NCBI GenBank assembly: GCA_934771675.1
Contig: CAKVMF010000035.1
Span: 1-8,785 of the forward strand
Direction of reading: 5' to 3'
Length of the DNA stretch: 8,785 nucleotides
DNA from: an uncultured Clostridia bacterium
GTDB lineage: Bacteria > Bacillota > Clostridia > Christensenellales > UBA1242
The stretch's first letter is position 1, and each line of letters starts with the position of its first letter. The position numbers and the translations under genes were made by a program. Positions 5,652 through 8,785 of this stretch are shown here, one piece after another. The notes under the pieces are model-generated. The model was not told the origin of the DNA and did not search any database. It saw nothing but the letters and a program-made list of their open reading frames with translations.

Positions 5652-7634
5652 ATGGAAAATCAAGAAAAAGAAAAATTGGTTTTGGAAATGAAAGAATTGA
5701 TTGAAAAAATCAACAAGGCCAGTTATGAATACTACGTTTTGGACAATCCAACAATTTCTGACAAAGAATGGGACAAAATGTATTATAGATTGCTTGATAT
5801 TGAAAATGAAACTGGCATCATTTTGGAAAATTCACCATCTCAAAAAGTTGGCGGTGAAACTCTTTCAAAATTCAAAAAAATCACTCATGAGCGCAAACTA
5901 TATAGTCTTGCAAAAGCTCAATCTATTGAAGAAATTATTGACTGGAACACCAGAAATCAAAACATTTTTAACTTTGATGAAGAGTTTACAGTTGAATATA
6001 AATTTGATGGTCTTTCGCTTGCTTTGACCTATGATGGCGGAAAACTTATTCAAGCCGCAACTCGTGGAAATGGAAACATCGGCGAAGATGTTACCGAACA
6101 AGTAAAAACCATTCGAACAGTTCCACTTCAAATTGACTACAAGGGCAGAATTGACATACGTGGCGAAGGAATAATTAAGCTTAGCGAACTTGAAAAGTAT
6201 AATAGCCAGAGTGACGACAAACTTAAAAACGCACGCAATGCCGTTGCAGGTGCAATTCGAAATCTTGATCCGAAGGTTACTGCCAGCAGAAAACTCGACT
6301 TTTTTGCTTATGATATAATTTACTCGCCAAACAAAACTTTTGCTTCACAAAAGGAATCTTTCGATTTTTTGAAAGAGCAAGGTTTTTTGGTTGGAAATTT
6401 CTTCAAAATTGTTCATAGCATTGATGAAATCCATGAAATTATCAATCATGTCAACAAAACCAGACACGAACTTGACTTTTTGATTGATGGAATTGTTATC
6501 AAAATCAACAAAGCCGACATCCGTGAACGTCTTGGCGAAACCGAAAAAACACCAAGATGGGCAGTTGCTTACAAATTTGAAGCCGAAGAAACATCAACCG
6601 TGTTAAATTCTGTTACATGGCAAGTTGGACGAACTGGAAAGGTTACACCAGTTGCAGAACTTGAACCAACCGAACTTTGTGGCGTTACCATAAAACGTGC
6701 AACTCTCAACAACTACAACGATATTTTGCGTAAAAAAGTTAAACTAGGCGATAGAGTATTTATCCGACGAAGCAATGATGTTATTCCTGAAATTTTGTCA
6801 GTTGCAGAAACTTATACCAATTCAAAACCTATTGAAAAACCAACAAATTGTCCATGTTGCGGGGCAGTTCTTGAAGACACACAAACTGAACTTTATTGTC
6901 CAAATCACTTTGGTTGCAGAGCACAAATTGTGCTTAAACTTGTTCAATTTTCAAGCAGAAACGCCATGAATATTGATGGGCTTTCAATCAAAACAATTGA
7001 GCAACTTTACGACAAATTCAACGTGAAATCTTTCAGTGATATTTACAAACTCACTGCTGAAGAACTTGGCTCGCTTGAAGGCTTTAAAGATAAAAAAATT
7101 AATAACATTCTTGCATCTATTGAAAAGAGCAAAACCGTTAAACTTGCAAACTTTATCTTTGCTCTTGGTATTGGAAATATCGGCATAAAAACCGCAAAAC
7201 AACTTGCAAAACATTATAAGTCAATTGAAAATCTTGAAAAGGCAACAGTTGAAGAACTCGTTGAACTTGACGACATTGCAGAAATTACCGCAAATGAAAT
7301 CTATCACTATTTTAGTGAAGACTTCAATTTGTCTGAAATAAACGAACTTATCTCAAGCGAAGTCAAGATTTTAAGTGAAGAATCTTCAGTTAATCAAAAT
7401 GGTTTCTTTGCCGGCAAAAAGGTTGTTTTGACTGGAACTCTTTCAAACTTTTCAAGAAGCAAAGCTGAAGAAATTATTGAATCACAGGGCGGAGCAACAT
7501 CTTCAAGTGTCACCGGTGCAACAGATATCGTTTTGGTTGGCGAAAACCCTGGAAGCAAGTTCGAAAAAGCCCAAAAACTCGGCATAAAAATCATGACAGA
7601 AGACGAATTTTTGAAAATTATTGACGTAAAATAA
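5652..7634 (+). CDS. ligA: NAD-dependent DNA ligase LigA
   Basis: LigA seals nicks in replication and repair, using NAD+ to form a ligase-AMP intermediate. The 660 residues are full length. Domain Ia (about 1-60) has Y-Y-V-L-D-N-P-T-I-S-D. The adenylation domain has nucleophile K117 in E115-Y-K-F-D-G120, then R138-G-N-G, R170-G-E172, D279-G-I-V-I-K284 and Y307-K308. An OB fold follows (Q-V-G326-R-T-G). The zinc finger uses C400, C403, C416 and C422, with an extra C402. Helix-hairpin-helix repeats lie at about 440-570 and a BRCT domain at about 583-660. Departures from the usual consensus: Y84-S-L-A-K-A-Q where many ligases read L-S-L-D/G-N, and R-R-S-N-D-V-I-P for R-A-G-D-V-I-P. The catalytic residues are intact. 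The ribosome binding site (GTGAGG, ending 5647) is only 4 bases from the ATG. It is cotranscribed with pcrA. No good terminator follows, so read-through into rpoZ is possible. Confidence 0.97.
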   Translation: MENQEKEKLVLEMKELIEKINKASYEYYVLDNPTISDKEWDKMYYRLLDIENETGIILENSPSQKVGGETLSKFKKITHERKLYSLAKAQSIEEIIDWNTRNQNIFNFDEEFTVEYKFDGLSLALTYDGGKLIQAATRGNGNIGEDVTEQVKTIRTVPLQIDYKGRIDIRGEGIIKLSELEKYNSQSDDKLKNARNAVAGAIRNLDPKVTASRKLDFFAYDIIYSPNKTFASQKESFDFLKEQGFLVGNFFKIVHSIDEIHEIINHVNKTRHELDFLIDGIVIKINKADIRERLGETEKTPRWAVAYKFEAEETSTVLNSVTWQVGRTGKVTPVAELEPTELCGVTIKRATLNNYNDILRKKVKLGDRVFIRRSNDVIPEILSVAETYTNSKPIEKPTNCPCCGAVLEDTQTELYCPNHFGCRAQIVLKLVQFSSRNAMNIDGLSIKTIEQLYDKFNVKSFSDIYKLTAEELGSLEGFKDKKINNILASIEKSKTVKLANFIFALGIGNIGIKTAKQLAKHYKSIENLEKATVEELVELDDIAEITANEIYHYFSEDFNLSEINELISSEVKILSEESSVNQNGFFAGKKVVLTGTLSNFSRSKAEEIIESQGGATSSSVTGATDIVLVGENPGSKFEKAQKLGIKIMTEDEFLKIIDVK

Positions 7635-7653
7635 AAAAACTTTTAAAAAACTA

Positions 7654-7691
7654 TTGCAATTTTACCCGTGGTTTGTGATATAATAGCCATG
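7654..7691 (+). promoter_or_regulatory. Promoter of rpoZ with overlapping inverted repeats
   Basis: A perfect TATAAT (7679-7684) with TG at 7676-7677 gives a consensus extended -10. TTGCAA (7654-7659) is the -35 candidate at a long 19-bp spacing. Transcription should start near 7691. Two inverted repeats bracket it: ACTATTGCA (7650-7658) with TGCAATAGT (7690-7698), and ATTTTAC (7659-7665) with GTAAAAT (7697-7703). The first covers the -35 and the start site, as an operator might. Confidence 0.72.
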
Positions 7692-7723
7692 CAATAGTAA
7701 AATGATTTAAGGAGATGTAGATT

Positions 7724-7933
7724 ATGTCTTGGCTTTATCCACCAATTGAAACCGTTATTGAAAAAGCAGGTAACAAATATATTTTGTGTTCACTTGTTTC
7801 AAAAAGAGCAAAAGAACTTTTGCTTAACAAACAAGAATTTTTTAAGGACCACCAAAGAGTAAAACCTATTGAGTTTGCCAGCAAAGAATTCTATGAAGGC
7901 TACTACACCATTTCAAAACAAACAAAAGAGTAA
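7724..7933 (+). CDS. rpoZ: RNA polymerase omega subunit
   Basis: Omega is the small subunit that wraps the C-terminal tail of the beta' subunit and helps RNA polymerase assembly. The product is 69 residues, as expected. It carries the family signature: Y5-P-P-I near the N terminus, N17-K-Y, then the helix S26-K-R-A-K-E-L32, and a C-terminal stretch K-P-I-E-F-A-S-K-E matching the conserved K-P-V..A..E region. The short tail, with two tyrosines (Y59, Y60), resembles other Firmicutes omega proteins. AAGGAG (7709-7714) precedes the ATG by 9 bases. The gene has its own extended -10 promoter and a strong terminator. In many Firmicutes the order is gmk-rpoZ-coaBC-priA; here rpoZ lies after ligA and directly before priA, with no gmk or coaBC. 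Identification rests on pattern recognition in a short protein, supported by the priA neighbour. Confidence 0.9.
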   Translation: MSWLYPPIETVIEKAGNKYILCSLVSKRAKELLLNKQEFFKDHQRVKPIEFASKEFYEGYYTISKQTKE

Positions 7934-7944
7934 TAACAATTTTG

Positions 7945-7981
7945 TTAGACAAGAACTTTAAGTTAGTATATAATTTATATA
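7945..7981 (+). promoter_or_regulatory. Putative priA promoter inside the rpoZ terminator
   Basis: TTAGAC (7945-7950), an 18-bp spacer and TATAAT (7969-7974). Transcription would start near 7981, inside the right arm of the terminator. A transcript from here would lack the left arm and could not form the hairpin, so it would continue into priA. The -35 matches four of six consensus bases. AT-rich palindromic DNA can create a TATAAT by chance. Confidence 0.5.
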
Positions 7982-7996
7982 TACTAACTTTTTTTT
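7960..7996 (+). terminator. Intrinsic terminator of rpoZ
   Basis: A perfect 13-bp inverted repeat, AAGTTAGTATATA (7960-7972) and TATATACTAACTT (7978-7990), has loop ATTTA and is followed by six T (7991-7996). It begins 26 bases past the rpoZ stop. The left arm and loop also contain a TATAAT (7969-7974) that may be the priA -10 element. Confidence 0.88.
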
Positions 7997-8014
7997 GGGT
8001 AAATTGGAGTAAAT

Positions 8015-8785
8015 ATGAAGATTGGCAGAGTTATAGTTGACATCGCAAGCAGTTTGGTCGATAAGATTTTCGACTATATTTTGCCAAACGATGAAATCAA
8101 TGTCGGCTCACGTGTTTACGTTCCTTTTGGAAAGATTGTAAAAGAAGGGTATTTGATTGAAATAGCCGATTCAACGGACTACGACCAATCAAAACTAAAA
8201 TCAATCATTTCAGCAATTGACAAGATACCCGTCATCAATCCTGACCAACTTGAACTTGCAAAGTTTATGCACAAAAAATTCCACACGGGGATGTGCGACG
8301 CATTAAGACTATTTCTTCCAAGCGAAATGCGTAATGGCAAAGTTCGTGAACTGATAAGAACCATTTGCTATATTGAAGATGACAACAACGCAAAACTATA
8401 TTTGTCATCAGTTCGAAAGAATGCAACAAGCCTTATCGGTGCAATAAACTACTTGCTTGAAAAAGGCAATGAATCTCAAACTGAACTTAACAAAAAATTT
8501 AATCCGTCATCAATCAAAAAACTTATTGACGATGGTGTAATAAAAACTCGTGATGAAGTTGCAAGACGCACGCCTTACAAGTCTGTTGATTCTGAAAAAC
8601 GTGCTGACAAAATCACACTAACCGAAACGCAGGCAAGCGTTGTTGAACGTATCACAACTGAAAAGAATATCTTTTTGCTTCATGGCGTAACTGGAAGCGG
8701 AAAAACAGAAGTTTATATGCATTGCATGCAAAAAGTATTGGATGAGGGAAAGACGGGCATTATGCTTGTTCCTGAAATTTCTCTT
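8015..8785 (+). CDS. priA: Replication restart helicase PriA, 5' part
   Basis: PriA recognises stalled or recombined replication forks and reloads the DnaB-type helicase. The first 257 codons are open to the window edge, and the 3' part is outside. Residues 1-50 match the 3'-DNA-end-binding domain: F19-D-Y21, P24, G31-S-R-V, V36-P-F-G39. A winged-helix-like region follows (about 110-190). The helicase starts near residue 205 (L-T-E-T-Q), with Walker A G224-V-T-G-S-G-K-T231 followed by E-V-Y, and the window ends in the next motif, V-P-E-I-S-L257. Walker A comes as early as in E. coli PriA and earlier than in B. subtilis, so the N-terminal half is compact. GGAG (8006-8009) lies 5 bases before the ATG. 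The zinc-binding region and DEAH-type motif II are not visible. Placement after rpoZ fits Firmicutes, where coaBC usually lies between. Confidence 0.95.
   Translation, partial: MKIGRVIVDIASSLVDKIFDYILPNDEINVGSRVYVPFGKIVKEGYLIEIADSTDYDQSKLKSIISAIDKIPVINPDQLELAKFMHKKFHTGMCDALRLFLPSEMRNGKVRELIRTICYIEDDNNAKLYLSSVRKNATSLIGAINYLLEKGNESQTELNKKFNPSSIKKLIDDGVIKTRDEVARRTPYKSVDSEKRADKITLTETQASVVERITTEKNIFLLHGVTGSGKTEVYMHCMQKVLDEGKTGIMLVPEISL

Noticed and set aside
764..8364. Reverse-strand ORFs of 61-106 codons within rsmE, mtaB, pcrA, ligA and priA, plus one (2832-3074) largely over the 113-residue gene
   Set aside because: They are opposite to well-supported + strand genes, lack ribosome binding sites and show no recognisable protein pattern.
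1..8785. Alternative genetic code or missing TGA stops
   Set aside because: None of the eight visible stop codons is TGA, but tryptophan is encoded by TGG and all genes read full length with TGA as stop. Eight stops in AT-rich DNA are too few to infer anything.
1..8785. CRISPR array, insertion sequence, tRNA, attachment site or defence system
   Set aside because: No spaced direct repeats, transposase motifs, cloverleaf sequences or foreign-looking base composition were seen; the window is housekeeping genes throughout.

Overview
The window is about one third G+C by eye and almost fully coding on the + strand. Gene content and order point to a low-GC Firmicutes-type bacterium, possibly an uncultured gut lineage with a compact genome. 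Supporting signs are dnaJ-rsmE-mtaB-rpsU order, pcrA-ligA adjacency, rpoZ next to priA, strong AGGAGG-type ribosome binding sites and intrinsic terminators with T-tracts. The species cannot be named from the sequence.

Layout. 2-175: 3' end of dnaJ, closed by a terminator. 261-2260: rsmE and mtaB, a two-gene RNA-modification operon with its own promoter, ending in a long AT-rich hairpin. 2261-2580: an AT-rich gap ending in the rpsU promoter. 2581-2760: rpsU (ribosomal protein S21) with terminator. 2909-3250: an unrecognised 113-residue protein in its own promoter-to-terminator unit. 3333-7634: pcrA and ligA, a DNA-repair operon. 7724-7933: rpoZ (RNA polymerase omega) with promoter and terminator. 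8015-8785: 5' part of priA, running off the end.

The genes serve protein folding (DnaJ), ribosome and tRNA maturation (RsmE, MtaB, S21), DNA unwinding and nick sealing (PcrA, LigA), transcription (omega) and replication restart (PriA). This is a housekeeping region. I see no mobile element, CRISPR array, tRNA, rRNA, toxin-antitoxin pair or defence system, and I do not claim a new system.

The points most worth a second look are: a promoter that appears to start rsmE transcription exactly on the A of its ATG (leaderless mRNA); the insulated unknown 113-residue gene; a promoter-like element inside the rpoZ terminator that would drive priA; inverted repeats over the rpoZ and rpsU promoters; and genes absent from otherwise conserved neighbourhoods (prmA between dnaJ and rsmE, coaBC between rpoZ and priA).
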